Source: Polynucleobacter sp. 73C-SIWE
Lineage (GTDB): Bacteria > Pseudomonadota > Gammaproteobacteria > Burkholderiales > Burkholderiaceae
Reading direction: 5' to 3'
Assembly: GCF_018882465.1 (NCBI RefSeq)
Contig: NZ_JACVOK010000002.1
Span: 735,468-799,467 of the forward strand
DNA length: 64,000 nucleotides
Part shown: positions 31,358 through 40,184 of the stretch, piece by piece
Layout: every line of letters begins with the position of its first letter
How positions within the stretch are numbered: position 1 is the first letter of the stretch
Program-made: the position numbers and the translations under genes
Notes under the pieces: model-generated
What the model was told of the DNA's origin: nothing
Seen by the model: only the letters and a program-made list of their open reading frames with translations
The model's database searches: none

Positions 31358-33052
31358 ATGAAACGCCTTAATGAACGCTCGCGCATGGTCACCGAGGGAG
31401 TCGCTCGCGCACCCAACCGCTCGATGTATTACGCCATGGGTTACAAAGATAAGGACTTCTCAAAGCCAATGGTTGGCGTTGCTAATGGCCACTCCACTAT
31501 CACCCCCTGTAATAGTGGCTTGCAAAAATTGGCTGACGCTGCAGTTGAGGCTCTAGAAGAAGCTGGTGCAAAGGCTCAACTATTTGGCACCCCTACCGTA
31601 TCTGATGGTATTGGCATGGGTACTGAGGGTATGAAATATTCTCTCGTCTCACGTGAAGTGATTGCCGACAGTATTGAAGTGTGTGTCAATGGCCTTTGGC
31701 AAGATGGTGTTGTCGTCATCGGTGGTTGCGATAAAAATATGCCAGGCGGCATGATGGCAATTGCACGCACTAATGTTCCAGCAATCTATGTTTATGGTGG
31801 AACCATTAAGCCCGGTCATTACAAAGGCAAAGATCTCAATATTGTTTCGGCATTCGAAGCTGTTGGTGAATTTACTTCTGGCAGATTAAGTGCAGAAGAT
31901 TTAAAAGGCGTGGAAGAGCATGCCTGCCCAGGTAGTGGTTCATGTGGTGGCATGTATACCGCCAATACTATGAGCTCTTCCTTTGAAGCCCTTGGCATGA
32001 GCCTGCCCTACTCCTCAACCATGGCTAACGTAGATGAGGAGAAAGTAGCTAGCGCTGCCGAGTCTGCCCGTGTTTTGGTTGAAGCCATTAAAAATAACTT
32101 ACGTCCACGCGACATCATTACCAAGAAATCCATTGAGAACGCTGTGAGCGTCATCATGGCTGTTGGTGGCTCTACCAATGCGGTATTGCATTTCTTGGCT
32201 ATTACTAGTGCTGCTGAGATTGATTGGACGATTGATGACTTTGAGCGTATTCGTCAGCGCGTTCCAGTCATTGCGGATATGAAACCATCAGGCACTTATT
32301 TAGCAACCGACTTACATCAGGCTGGTGGTATTCCACAAGTCATGAAGATTTTGCTCGACGGTGGATTACTGCACGGCGATTGTATGACTATCACCGGCAA
32401 AACAATTGCTGAAACCTTAAAAGATATTCCGTCTGCACCACGCGCAGATCAAAAAGTCATTCGTACTTTAGATAATCCGATCTACAAGCAAGGTCACTTA
32501 GCCATTCTGAAGGGCAATATTTCTCCAGAAGGATGCGTTGCCAAGATCACTGGTCTTAAGAATCCATCCATCACTGGTCCAGCCCGCGTCTTTGATTCTG
32601 AAGATGATGCTATGGCAGCCATCATGGCTCAAAAGATTAAAGATGGCGATGTTGTCATCATTCGCTACGAAGGCCCTAAAGGCGGCCCTGGTATGCGTGA
32701 GATGCTCGCACCTACCTCTGCTCTCGTCGGCCAAGGTCTGGGTGAGTCTGTAGGCCTGATCACTGATGGTCGCTTCTCTGGTGGCACCTGGGGCATGGTT
32801 GTTGGTCACGTCGCTCCAGAAGCCTATGTTGGTGGCGTCATTGCCCTAATCCACGAAGGTGACTCTGTAACAATCGATGCCCATAAGTTGCTCATTCAGC
32901 TCAACGTCAGTGAAGAAGAAATTGCTAAGCGTCGTGCGGTCTGGAAACAACCGAAGCCACGCTATACCCGCGGCTTGCTGGCTAAGTATGCAAGCCTTGC
33001 AAGTAGCGCAAGTAAAGGCGCAGTAACAGACCTAAATTTAGACTTAAGCTAA
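31358..33052 (+). CDS. ilvD: Dihydroxy-acid dehydratase
   Basis: 564 residues. Iron-sulfur ligands lie in [23 protein letters not shown] and [19 protein letters not shown]-terminal [19 protein letters not shown] and [14 protein letters not shown] are family signatures. The enzyme dehydrates dihydroxy-isovalerate and dihydroxy-methylvalerate in valine and isoleucine synthesis. A GGAG ribosome-binding site lies 9 bases before the ATG and a strong terminator follows, so it is probably transcribed alone. No leader peptide rich in branched-chain codons is evident. Confidence 0.96.
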   Translation: MKRLNERSRMVTEGVARAPNRSMYYAMGYKDKDFSKPMVGVANGHSTITPCNSGLQKLADAAVEALEEAGAKAQLFGTPTVSDGIGMGTEGMKYSLVSREVIADSIEVCVNGLWQDGVVVIGGCDKNMPGGMMAIARTNVPAIYVYGGTIKPGHYKGKDLNIVSAFEAVGEFTSGRLSAEDLKGVEEHACPGSGSCGGMYTANTMSSSFEALGMSLPYSSTMANVDEEKVASAAESARVLVEAIKNNLRPRDIITKKSIENAVSVIMAVGGSTNAVLHFLAITSAAEIDWTIDDFERIRQRVPVIADMKPSGTYLATDLHQAGGIPQVMKILLDGGLLHGDCMTITGKTIAETLKDIPSAPRADQKVIRTLDNPIYKQGHLAILKGNISPEGCVAKITGLKNPSITGPARVFDSEDDAMAAIMAQKIKDGDVVIIRYEGPKGGPGMREMLAPTSALVGQGLGESVGLITDGRFSGGTWGMVVGHVAPEAYVGGVIALIHEGDSVTIDAHKLLIQLNVSEEEIAKRRAVWKQPKPRYTRGLLAKYASLASSASKGAVTDLNLDLS

Positions 33053-33070
33053 TTGGCAAGACCCTAAAAC

Positions 33071-33102
33071 AAAAGCCCCTAGGTAAAACTAGGGGCTTTT
33101 TT
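33071..33102 (+). terminator. Terminator of ilvD
   Basis: A perfect 12-bp stem AAAAGCCCCTAG/CTAGGGGCTTTT with a 6-base loop and trailing T residues, 18 bases after the ilvD stop. Being symmetric, it could also end the convergent copper operon transcript, which stops at 33130. Confidence 0.9.
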
Positions 33103-33129
33103 AATGCTGCAAATAATGCAGCCAGCTAC

Positions 33130-33597
33130 TTAGTGCTTCATTGCTCCACCATGCTGACCCATGGCATTCACAGGCATCTTGACTTCCACTTCGCCAGCTT
33201 TGGCAAACTTTAATTTCACTGGAACAGTTTCACCAGCAGCTAAAGGCGCTTTGATATTCATAAACATCAGGTGTAAACCTCCTGGCTTTAACTCGACTTC
33301 ACCACCTGAGGGTACAGCGATATCTTTCACTTGGCGCATTTTCATGACATTGCCTTCCATGGCCATCTCGTGCAATTGCACTTCACCAGCAACAGGTGAG
33401 CTCGCAGAAACCAATTGATCAGCAGCGCCACCTTTATTTTCAATTTTCATAAAGCCGCCAGCAGCCATCTGGCCAGGTACCGTAGAGCGGGTATAGGCTT
33501 TCTCAATCTTGATTGAACCTACTCTCGCCTCTTGCGCTTGAACAGAAAAACTCAAGCCTAAAGCTACAACTAATAAAGCTAATGTATTGCGTTTCAT
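33130..33597 (-). CDS. PCuAC-family periplasmic copper chaperone
   Basis: 155 residues with a signal peptide (about 1-21, cleaving after VQA). The copper site of this family, H(M)x10Mx21HxM, is seen as QLHEMAMEGNVMKMRQV and, after a Gly-rich turn, GGLHLMFM. A short His/Met/Gly tail (MGQHGGAMKH) may add copper binding. PCuAC proteins carry Cu(I) in the periplasm to the CuA or CuB centres of cytochrome oxidase, often with a Sco or TlpA thioredoxin. It is the last gene of a five-gene minus-strand operon, 14 bases after the thioredoxin gene. Confidence 0.92.
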   Translation of the reverse strand: MKRNTLALLVVALGLSFSVQAQEARVGSIKIEKAYTRSTVPGQMAAGGFMKIENKGGAADQLVSASSPVAGEVQLHEMAMEGNVMKMRQVKDIAVPSGGEVELKPGGLHLMFMNIKAPLAAGETVPVKLKFAKAGEVEVKMPVNAMGQHGGAMKH

Positions 33598-33611
33598 ATA
33601 TACCCCTTTAG

Positions 33612-34097
33612 TTAATTTTTCTCTCGGCCAGCAATCAAGCTGGACTGAAGCTGTTGAAAATTCATCAATCCCGTTTTCCGGGTCGCTCTGCCATTTTTAT
33701 CTATCAATATAGTAGTTGGCGTCTCACCATGCCACTTAGGGTCGATTTCATAACGCAAACGCTCATCAAAAGGCCCAACAACATAGTAATTATTGGCTTT
33801 TTCTAAACCAGCCTTATTTAGCATTTTTTGCATGCTTTCAGGGGCAACATCATCTACCTGAATAAAGATGACTTTTGCATTTTGATGAGTTTTCAGAAAA
33901 CTTCCCCACAGAGGCATTTCTTTTACGCAAGCCGGACAAGTAACACCCCAAAAATGAATGGCCACTGGCGTACTATTGGCAGTCTTCACTAAACTAGACC
34001 AGTCACCGCCCTGATATAGTTTGAGATTTGGTTTATCGGCAAATGCAAGATGAGTGACTCCCATAGCAAGTACAAATGCGAGTAAATATTTTTTCAT
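33612..34097 (-). CDS. TlpA-like periplasmic thioredoxin
   Basis: 161 residues. A signal peptide (about 1-20, ending THLAFA) precedes a thioredoxin fold whose active site is Cys-Pro-Ala-Cys in WGVTCPACVKEMPLW. TPTTILIDKNGRATRKTGLM supplies the cis-Pro region. TlpA/Sco-type proteins reduce cysteines of copper-receiving proteins in the periplasm. The start overlaps the stop of the Asp-box gene (ATGA), and the PCuAC chaperone follows, so a role in copper delivery is a reasonable inference. Confidence 0.85.
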   Translation of the reverse strand: MKKYLLAFVLAMGVTHLAFADKPNLKLYQGGDWSSLVKTANSTPVAIHFWGVTCPACVKEMPLWGSFLKTHQNAKVIFIQVDDVAPESMQKMLNKAGLEKANNYYVVGPFDERLRYEIDPKWHGETPTTILIDKNGRATRKTGLMNFQQLQSSLIAGREKN

Positions 34098-35344
34098 TGC
34101 TGCTGTCCAACCTGAATTAATTGGTACCCATCAGTCCTTGTCAGCCATGAGAGAAAGACTGCATCACCATTATTGACCAATAAAGGATGGTCGCTATATC
34201 CATTTGTTTTAGAAACCATCTGTGGAGTACCCCATGTTTTTCCATCATCAGCAGATTGCTTAATGTAAACCAATGCATCAGTGCCATTGAATTCTTTCCA
34301 AGCCAACCAGACCTGCTGACCCATCGCTAATAGATAAGGTCGGGATACATTTGCACCTTCTGACCCAATCCTAGAGGGTATGGAATAGTTAATCCCCTGA
34401 TTGCTAGAGTTGGCATAAAAGACACCTGAGCGCTTATTTCCTTGGGTATACCAAGCTACATGGAATTTCCCAGATCCAGAAACCGCAATTGATGGGCCGT
34501 GATGTGGACACGCATCTGTCTTCCAATCATCATCTGCAACGCGACGCATTGGCTCAGCGCCATTCGCAGAAATCACTTGGCTTGCTTGATCCCGAATGCC
34601 GCCTGAGAATATCGCTCGATAGACAATCACAGGTTGATTTTTAGTATCCAAAGCTCCACCAATACGGCAGCATTCGCAACTACTCTCATTAGCAAATCGC
34701 TCAGTCCTTAATGTTTTTCCACCATCATTTGAAAATGAGTATGCGATTGATCCACCTAAACGCTTTACTCCGCTCTGCTTTGCAGCTGCTATCAGCCGTT
34801 TATCAATCCAAGAAATAAAAATAGAATTATCAGGCCTGATTAAGACTGAGGGGAAGCGCTGGCTAGAGCTATCTTGAACTAGGGATGCCGGCGAACTGAA
34901 TGTACTCCCAGCATCGGTTGATCTTGCGGTGTTAATTTGCGCATTCCAATTAGAGTCTTTGAAAAATGCATAAGCTAAAAAAACATTGCCTTGCTTATCG
35001 ACAACAATTTGAGGTCGCGCATCACTCCCAACGTCCAATGACTTGCCATGCTCTGCAATTTTGACTGTGGATGTGAGTGTTTTCCCAAAATCAGAAGACT
35101 GCCCTACCGATACCACTCCGTTTGCAGTCCAAGCCAGAAGTAACTTGCCATCAGGAGAGAAAAATGGAGTGGCTGCATTAGCACAATCTAGACTAGCCCC
35201 CTGGCATTGGACTATTGCTTTAGACGAGCCCGATATACGTGAAGTATGATCTTCTCCTCCAGCGATACTTGGCAAATTAAGTACGCATATGAAGAGTCCA
35301 CCCAATACTAGGCGATAAGGAAGTGATTTCCGAGATACTTTCAT
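34094..35344 (-). CDS. Secreted Asp-box (BNR) beta-propeller protein with a CxCC motif
   Basis: 416 residues with a signal peptide (about 1-30). At least four Asp-box repeats are visible (SSDFGKTL, STDAGSTF, SNDGGKTL, SADDGKTW), which predict a sialidase-type beta-propeller. Sialidase catalytic residues (Arg triad, FRIP) are not apparent, so enzymatic activity is not supported. A cluster SSCECCRIGG sits mid-protein and could bind copper or be disulfide-bonded; two further Cys pairs lie in QCQGASLDC near residue 48. It sits two bases after the receptor gene and overlaps the thioredoxin gene, so it belongs to the copper-type operon. Confidence 0.75.
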   Translation of the reverse strand: MKVSRKSLPYRLVLGGLFICVLNLPSIAGGEDHTSRISGSSKAIVQCQGASLDCANAATPFFSPDGKLLLAWTANGVVSVGQSSDFGKTLTSTVKIAEHGKSLDVGSDARPQIVVDKQGNVFLAYAFFKDSNWNAQINTARSTDAGSTFSSPASLVQDSSSQRFPSVLIRPDNSIFISWIDKRLIAAAKQSGVKRLGGSIAYSFSNDGGKTLRTERFANESSCECCRIGGALDTKNQPVIVYRAIFSGGIRDQASQVISANGAEPMRRVADDDWKTDACPHHGPSIAVSGSGKFHVAWYTQGNKRSGVFYANSSNQGINYSIPSRIGSEGANVSRPYLLAMGQQVWLAWKEFNGTDALVYIKQSADDGKTWGTPQMVSKTNGYSDHPLLVNNGDAVFLSWLTRTDGYQLIQVGQQQ

Positions 35345-35346
35345 AA

Positions 35347-37491
35347 TTAAAATATGATACGTGCGCCCGCGGTAATTGTCTGCGGCTGACCGGCAATGTA
35401 CTGCGAACCAGAGCTGAACGTTATGTAGTTTCGATTCAAGAGGTTGACTACACTTAAATAGACGGTTGTATTTGGACTCATCTCATGATTCACCCTTGCA
35501 CCTAATACTGCATAAGCTGGGATTGGTAGTGTATGGGCTGTGTCATACCAAGAATTCCCGATATAGCGTACTGTAGCAGTCAGACTTGTTTTTGAAACTG
35601 GATAGTATGTAATATTTGCACTTCCCATATTCCTGGGTGTGCCTGCGATCTGAACGCCCGTAGGATTTAAGGCGCTACTGATTGCCCCGTAAGTAGAGGT
35701 TAGAACTGCTTTCGTTAAGGTATAACTAAGATCGGTAGCCCATTTGGAACTGATGTCATAGCGACCCTGCAACTCCAAACCAGTACTACGAAGTGATTGA
35801 TCATTACTATAGGATTTGGCACCCGAACTACATACTGGAGAACATGTACTTGCAATTTGACTACTTGAAAGAGTATAGGTAGCAATTGCATTAGTAATAT
35901 TTGCGTTGTAAGCCGTTGCTTGGATAAAGCCAGCGTTCCAGCGATAGTCAGACCCAACCTCATATCCAGTCATATTTTCTGGAGTTAAGAATGGATTATT
36001 GGCGACATAGCTTGCACCAGAGCCATAACTACGGATTGAGTTATTAAGGCCAGGAGCATGAAATGCTTGATAAGCTGCTGCTCTAAAATCTAGCTCCTTA
36101 GATACACGATAGAGTAACCCTAAATTGGGGCTCAGCTTTGTTTTAGATTGATTGGGTACGGCGGTGCTTAACTGAGCGCCGCCGACTGCTTGCGTATAGT
36201 TTGTGGGGATCTGACTAGTCCAGTTATCCACTCTAGCTGATAAAGTTGCCTGCAGTGGGATAGATTTAAGATTTGATTTAACTTGACCTAAAACACCTAC
36301 AAAATTTTGGGTTCCCTGCGCAACAACCTGCGAGGTTAGTGCTCCTAATTTACTTGTTTGATAATTTGCAGCACCAGGTGAGGCATAGTTATTTTGAAAA
36401 TTAGATGCAGATAATTGCTTCGCATCTACGCTCATTATAAATTGATCAATTATCTTATCTCGAAGATTATTTGTATATTGAGCCGATCCCCCAAGCTGAT
36501 AATAGGGGTTATGAAATGTAGCATTAATATAAGGATTGGTTGAGCTCACATTTTGCTGTTGCAAGGTTGTATTTTCATAATAGGCATTAACTTGAACTTG
36601 CTCGCTTGTATTTAGTCTTGTAGTAGAGCCGCCTGAAATCGTCATCTCATTAGTAGATTTTCTTGCAAAGTTATACCCACCGGTTGGTAAGTTTGACATT
36701 GAATGTAGGCCGAGATTAAAAAAACTATCAGTATCTTGACTGAGCTTTGCAGACCCTTGCAATCTGTAATTTGCATTTTCCGCACTTTCATTACCCATAC
36801 CCGTTTTCAAGGCGCTCTGCGATGAGGGGGAGATTGTTGCAATATTTTGATAACCCTGGGTACTAAAGTAATCGGCCGATGCTCGTAATTTAAATGAGTC
36901 ACTCATTGCCAATTCTTTTGATACCGCCACTGTTCCAGTTGCATAAGAGCCAATACTTCCTGAAACCTCTCCTTTATTGTCGCCAATGGGCTTGGTTGTG
37001 ATGTTAATTACGCCACCCATGCCCATATTTCCATACAAGCTAGAAACACCACCGCGGATAAATTCCACATCCTGAATAGCAGACATGGGCACTAAATTCC
37101 ACTGTACTGTTCCATACATTGCGTCATTTGCTGGGACCCCGTCAATCAAAACCAAAGTTCTAGCATTGCCTAATCCACGGACATTAATACTTTGGCCTGT
37201 CGGGTCCTTTTCATAGAAAGGTTGATCATTCAGAAATACACTTGACTGGTTCTTTAATATTTGATCAATTGTTTGCTCTGGAGCAATCTCTAATTCTTCC
37301 TTAGTCAAAATAGTGGTGTTTTGAGTCATATCACGCAGAATAGTCCCTGATTTAGTTGCAGTGACAACCATATCAGACAGTTTTTGATCATAATCTGGCG
37401 GTGGTGCAATTTGCGCATACGCACTAGCTCCAATCAGGATTGCGGCTGACAAAATACCTACGTGTGAACTAATTTTTTTCTTCTGAAACAA
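35347..37491 (-). CDS. TonB-dependent outer-membrane receptor, probably for copper
   Basis: 714 residues. A signal peptide (about 1-27) leads to a TonB box-like DMVVTATKSG near 41-50, a plug domain (NVRGLGNARTLVLIDGVPAND, VEFIRGGVSSLYGNMGMGGV) and a 22-strand barrel ending in the aromatic TITAGARIIF. The family imports metal complexes, cobalamin or siderophores. Downstream genes for a PCuAC chaperone and TlpA-like thioredoxin point to copper, as for OprC/PcuE-type receptors, but ligand specificity cannot be read from the sequence. The upstream DUF2946 gene is 81 bases away. Confidence 0.85.
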   Translation of the reverse strand: MFQKKKISSHVGILSAAILIGASAYAQIAPPPDYDQKLSDMVVTATKSGTILRDMTQNTTILTKEELEIAPEQTIDQILKNQSSVFLNDQPFYEKDPTGQSINVRGLGNARTLVLIDGVPANDAMYGTVQWNLVPMSAIQDVEFIRGGVSSLYGNMGMGGVINITTKPIGDNKGEVSGSIGSYATGTVAVSKELAMSDSFKLRASADYFSTQGYQNIATISPSSQSALKTGMGNESAENANYRLQGSAKLSQDTDSFFNLGLHSMSNLPTGGYNFARKSTNEMTISGGSTTRLNTSEQVQVNAYYENTTLQQQNVSSTNPYINATFHNPYYQLGGSAQYTNNLRDKIIDQFIMSVDAKQLSASNFQNNYASPGAANYQTSKLGALTSQVVAQGTQNFVGVLGQVKSNLKSIPLQATLSARVDNWTSQIPTNYTQAVGGAQLSTAVPNQSKTKLSPNLGLLYRVSKELDFRAAAYQAFHAPGLNNSIRSYGSGASYVANNPFLTPENMTGYEVGSDYRWNAGFIQATAYNANITNAIATYTLSSSQIASTCSPVCSSGAKSYSNDQSLRSTGLELQGRYDISSKWATDLSYTLTKAVLTSTYGAISSALNPTGVQIAGTPRNMGSANITYYPVSKTSLTATVRYIGNSWYDTAHTLPIPAYAVLGARVNHEMSPNTTVYLSVVNLLNRNYITFSSGSQYIAGQPQTITAGARIIF

Positions 37492-37572
37492 GATTTACTT
37501 CTCCACACAACATTACGGCAACATATTTACTTGGTTGCCAACTACATAGCTAAGCTATGCCCTAAAAAATAT

Positions 37573-37944
37573 TTAGGCTTGTGTAGGAGGTGCTGCTGAG
37601 GGAGGAGTTACCCAAACAGCAAGAGGCTTAGGTGATTGATAGAAAAGTGCTGGCAGCAAAGCCAATGTTTGCGGCGCCTGGAATTTCAGGTTGGTATTAA
37701 AAGCTGGAGTAATGACGCTCTGTGCAAAACAGTAAGGACAAGGTTGCGCTTGTTCTGCTACTTCCTGCTCTTCACCTTGTACATTGATTTGAATCTTGCT
37801 GCCATCAACCGAACAAATCTCCATCGCAAAACCTTGGCCATGCTTTGCAAGCGATACCGCTTGAGAAACGGCGGGTGCAAGCGCGCTCATTGCGATTGCG
37901 AAAGCAGCAATCCAGTGAACGAGGCGGTTTTTATGGAAATTCAT
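37573..37944 (-). CDS. DUF2946-family small exported protein
   Basis: 123 residues. An N-terminal hydrophobic segment (about 9-29, VHWIAAFAIAMSALAPAVSQA) serves as signal or anchor. MEICSVDG and the Cys pair CPYCFAQ match DUF2946, a family usually found beside copper receptors and PCuAC proteins. The Cys positions suggest metal binding, unproven. The C-terminus is Pro/Ala-rich. It is the first gene of the five-gene minus-strand operon; no copper-responsive operator is recognised upstream. Confidence 0.75.
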   Translation of the reverse strand: MNFHKNRLVHWIAAFAIAMSALAPAVSQAVSLAKHGQGFAMEICSVDGSKIQINVQGEEQEVAEQAQPCPYCFAQSVITPAFNTNLKFQAPQTLALLPALFYQSPKPLAVWVTPPSAAPPTQA

Positions 37945-37981
37945 GGTGATGGAATTTTATCGGAATTTTGTGTTTTCCATG

Positions 37982-38006
37982 AAAAAAGAGGCTTGCGCCC
38001 CTTTTT
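37982..38006 (-). terminator. Terminator of tctA
   Basis: On the minus strand a 10-bp stem AAAAAGGGGC/GCCTCTTTTT with one G-U pair and a 4-base loop, 35 bases after the tctA stop. On the plus strand the pair is an A-C mismatch, so it works for the tct transcript and separates it from the copper operon. Confidence 0.75.
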
Positions 38007-38040
38007 CACTAGATCAGACTGGCTTTTGACCAGCTAAGCT

Positions 38041-39540
38041 TTATGCAGCAGCGTCCTTTTTCTTGCCAACAAACTTACCAATCAATGGCCAGAAGAGCAG
38101 GATTAGTGCCAGAGATGTAATGCCGCCAACCAATGGGTTAGAGAAGAAAATATCTAAGCTACCCTGTGAGAACAACATAGATTGACGGAACGAATCTTCT
38201 GCACGGTCACCCAATACCAAGGCCAAGACCATTGGAGCCATTGGGTAATCGAGCTTCTTGAAGACATAGCCCAGAATACCAAAGCCCATCATCAACCAAA
38301 CGTCAAACATCGCGTTATGAACGGTGTATGCACCCACCGCACAAATCACAATAATGACTGGAGCAATGATTGAGAATGGAATTCTCAAGATAGAGGCAAA
38401 CAGTGGCACGCAAGTTAACACAACAAACAAGCCAGCCAAGTTACCTAAATACATACTCGCGATCAAGCCCCAAACAAAGTCTGGCTTCTCTACGAAAAGC
38501 AATGGACCAGGTTGCAAGCCCCAGATCAACAAGCCACCGAGCAATACCGCTGCTGTTGGTGAGCCCGGAATACCGAGAGACAACATTGGTAGAAGCGCTG
38601 CAGTACCAGCAGCGTGAGCTGCAGTTTCTGGAGCAACAATACCTTCCATCTTGCCGGTACCAAACTTATCGCCCTCTTTAGATACGCGCTTCGCTACACC
38701 GTACGCCATGAAAGATGCTGGTGTTGCACCGCCTGGAGTAATACCCATCCAGCAACCAATCAAACAGCTGCGCAATGAAGTAGCCCAGTATTTTGGTAAC
38801 TGCTTCCAAGTTTCCCAAACCACCTTAGCGCGAATCTTAGCTGCTGCACCTTTAAATGCAAGACCCTCTTCCATCGAAAGCAGAATCTCGCCGATACCGA
38901 ATAAGCCGATCACAGCGATCAAGAAGTCAAAGCCACGCATTAATTCTGGATTGCCGAATGTCAAGCGCAACTGACCAGTAACAGTATCCATACCAACAGT
39001 AGCCAAGGCAAAGCCCAGCATCATTGCTGAGATGGTCTTAAATGGCGACCCTTTATTCATGCCAACGAAGCTACAGAAGGTAAGTAAGTACACCGAGAAG
39101 AATTCCGGCGGACCGAATTGGAGTGCAAACTTCGCAACCAAGGGCGCCAAAAAGGTAATCATCACGATGGCGAAGAATGCGCCTACGAATGAAGATGTGA
39201 AGGCTGCTGTTAATGCCTCGCCAGCTTTACCATTTCGGGCCATTGGATAACCGTCAAAGGTTGTCGCAACTGACCAGGGTTCGCCTGGAATATTAAAGAG
39301 CACTGATGTAATCGCTCCGCCGAACAATGCGCCCCAATAAATACAGGAGAGCATGATGATTGCCGATGTTGGTGGCATGGTGAATGTCAACGGCAACAGA
39401 ATCGCAATACCGTTTGCACCACCTAAACCTGGCAACACACCGATGATCACACCGAGCGTTACACCAACCAACATTAACAGCAAGTTAAAGGGTGTCATTG
39501 CAACGGCAAAGCCGTTGAATAGAGCGCTAATTTCTTCCAA
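38041..39540 (-). CDS. tctA: Tripartite tricarboxylate transporter, large permease TctA
   Basis: 499 residues with about 11-12 hydrophobic helices. Family landmarks are LPGLGGANGIAILLPLTF, YWGALFGGAITSVLFNIPGEPWSVATTFDGYP and the second, inverted half LPMLSLGIPGSPTAAVLLGGLLIWGLQPGP, including the duplicated Pro-Gly substrate-binding loops. It forms the channel for citrate-like or other carboxylates, powered by ion gradients. Order tctC-tctB-tctA on the minus strand; a 33-base gap separates it from tctB. Confidence 0.95.
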   Translation of the reverse strand: MEEISALFNGFAVAMTPFNLLLMLVGVTLGVIIGVLPGLGGANGIAILLPLTFTMPPTSAIIMLSCIYWGALFGGAITSVLFNIPGEPWSVATTFDGYPMARNGKAGEALTAAFTSSFVGAFFAIVMITFLAPLVAKFALQFGPPEFFSVYLLTFCSFVGMNKGSPFKTISAMMLGFALATVGMDTVTGQLRLTFGNPELMRGFDFLIAVIGLFGIGEILLSMEEGLAFKGAAAKIRAKVVWETWKQLPKYWATSLRSCLIGCWMGITPGGATPASFMAYGVAKRVSKEGDKFGTGKMEGIVAPETAAHAAGTAALLPMLSLGIPGSPTAAVLLGGLLIWGLQPGPLLFVEKPDFVWGLIASMYLGNLAGLFVVLTCVPLFASILRIPFSIIAPVIIVICAVGAYTVHNAMFDVWLMMGFGILGYVFKKLDYPMAPMVLALVLGDRAEDSFRQSMLFSQGSLDIFFSNPLVGGITSLALILLFWPLIGKFVGKKKDAAA

Positions 39541-39573
39541 CTTGAACTCCTTTTATCTAATCTTTTTTATTTT

Positions 39574-40101
39574 TTAGTTCACGCCAACAAACTCGAGCGG
39601 GTTAAACCATGCGCCATGTGGCAATGGAACCTGGAACCAGAACTCGAACATGAGGTAGAGGGCAACGCTCACTCCAACAGAAACAGCAACCGCCTTCCAA
39701 ATTGGATATTTTCCTAGCCACACCATAAAGATAGCGATGTAAAGGGCTGAAGAAACATAAATACCAATCAATTGCACGCCCAACACAAAAACGATCGCAG
39801 GCAAAAGCACAGCCATAATTTGCTTTAAAGGCTCGCTATCGACAAATGACTCTGTTTTCTTTTTCTTATTAACGATTGCGGCTTGGTAAAGAGTGACTGT
39901 GCTTGAAAGCAGAATAATCAAGCTAATGTAGAAGGGGAAATATCCCGCTTCAGGACCGTCAGCGCCCCAACTAGCACCCAACTTCAGGCTGCCTACCATC
40001 ACCGTCAGGCCAATCGCAATAAATACGAGCGCAGTGATGATATCCATTGCTCTAACGCTGATCGCTGATTCTTGATTTGAATTATTTGTATGTTCAGACA
40101 T
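39574..40101 (-). CDS. tctB: Tripartite tricarboxylate transporter, small permease TctB
   Basis: 175 residues with four hydrophobic helices (about 15-38, 50-70, 90-120, 125-160). AMDIITALVFIAIGLTVMVGS and WGADGPEAGYFPFYISLIILLSS are the conserved N-terminal TctB signatures, and the end WFQVPLPHGAW is also typical. It pairs with TctA in the membrane. A terminator lies between it and tctC upstream. Confidence 0.92.
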   Translation of the reverse strand: MSEHTNNSNQESAISVRAMDIITALVFIAIGLTVMVGSLKLGASWGADGPEAGYFPFYISLIILLSSTVTLYQAAIVNKKKKTESFVDSEPLKQIMAVLLPAIVFVLGVQLIGIYVSSALYIAIFMVWLGKYPIWKAVAVSVGVSVALYLMFEFWFQVPLPHGAWFNPLEFVGVN

Positions 40102-40143
40102 TTGCTTTGTTTATCAATAAAGTTATTAATACACCACTTAAAA

Positions 40144-40169
40144 ATAGGACCCCCTAGTGGAGGCCCTAT
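40144..40169 (-). terminator. Intra-operon terminator between tctC and tctB
   Basis: On the minus strand an 11-bp stem (ATAGGGCCTCC with GGGGGTCCTAT, two G-U pairs) with a 4-base loop is followed by a T run. It begins 16 bases after the tctC stop and lies before tctB. Read on the plus strand two pairs are lost, so it is oriented with the tct operon. Confidence 0.75.
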
Positions 40170-40184
40170 CCAATTTCCTACAAA

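Noticed and set aside
34094..35344. Calling the Asp-box protein a sialidase
   Set aside because: Asp boxes are present, but no FRIP motif or arginine triad is apparent and the neighbours are copper-related, so enzymatic naming is not supported.
37636..38037. 133-codon plus-strand open frame across the DUF2946 gene
   Set aside because: It lies almost wholly opposite a better-supported gene, lacks family features and crosses the tctA terminator.
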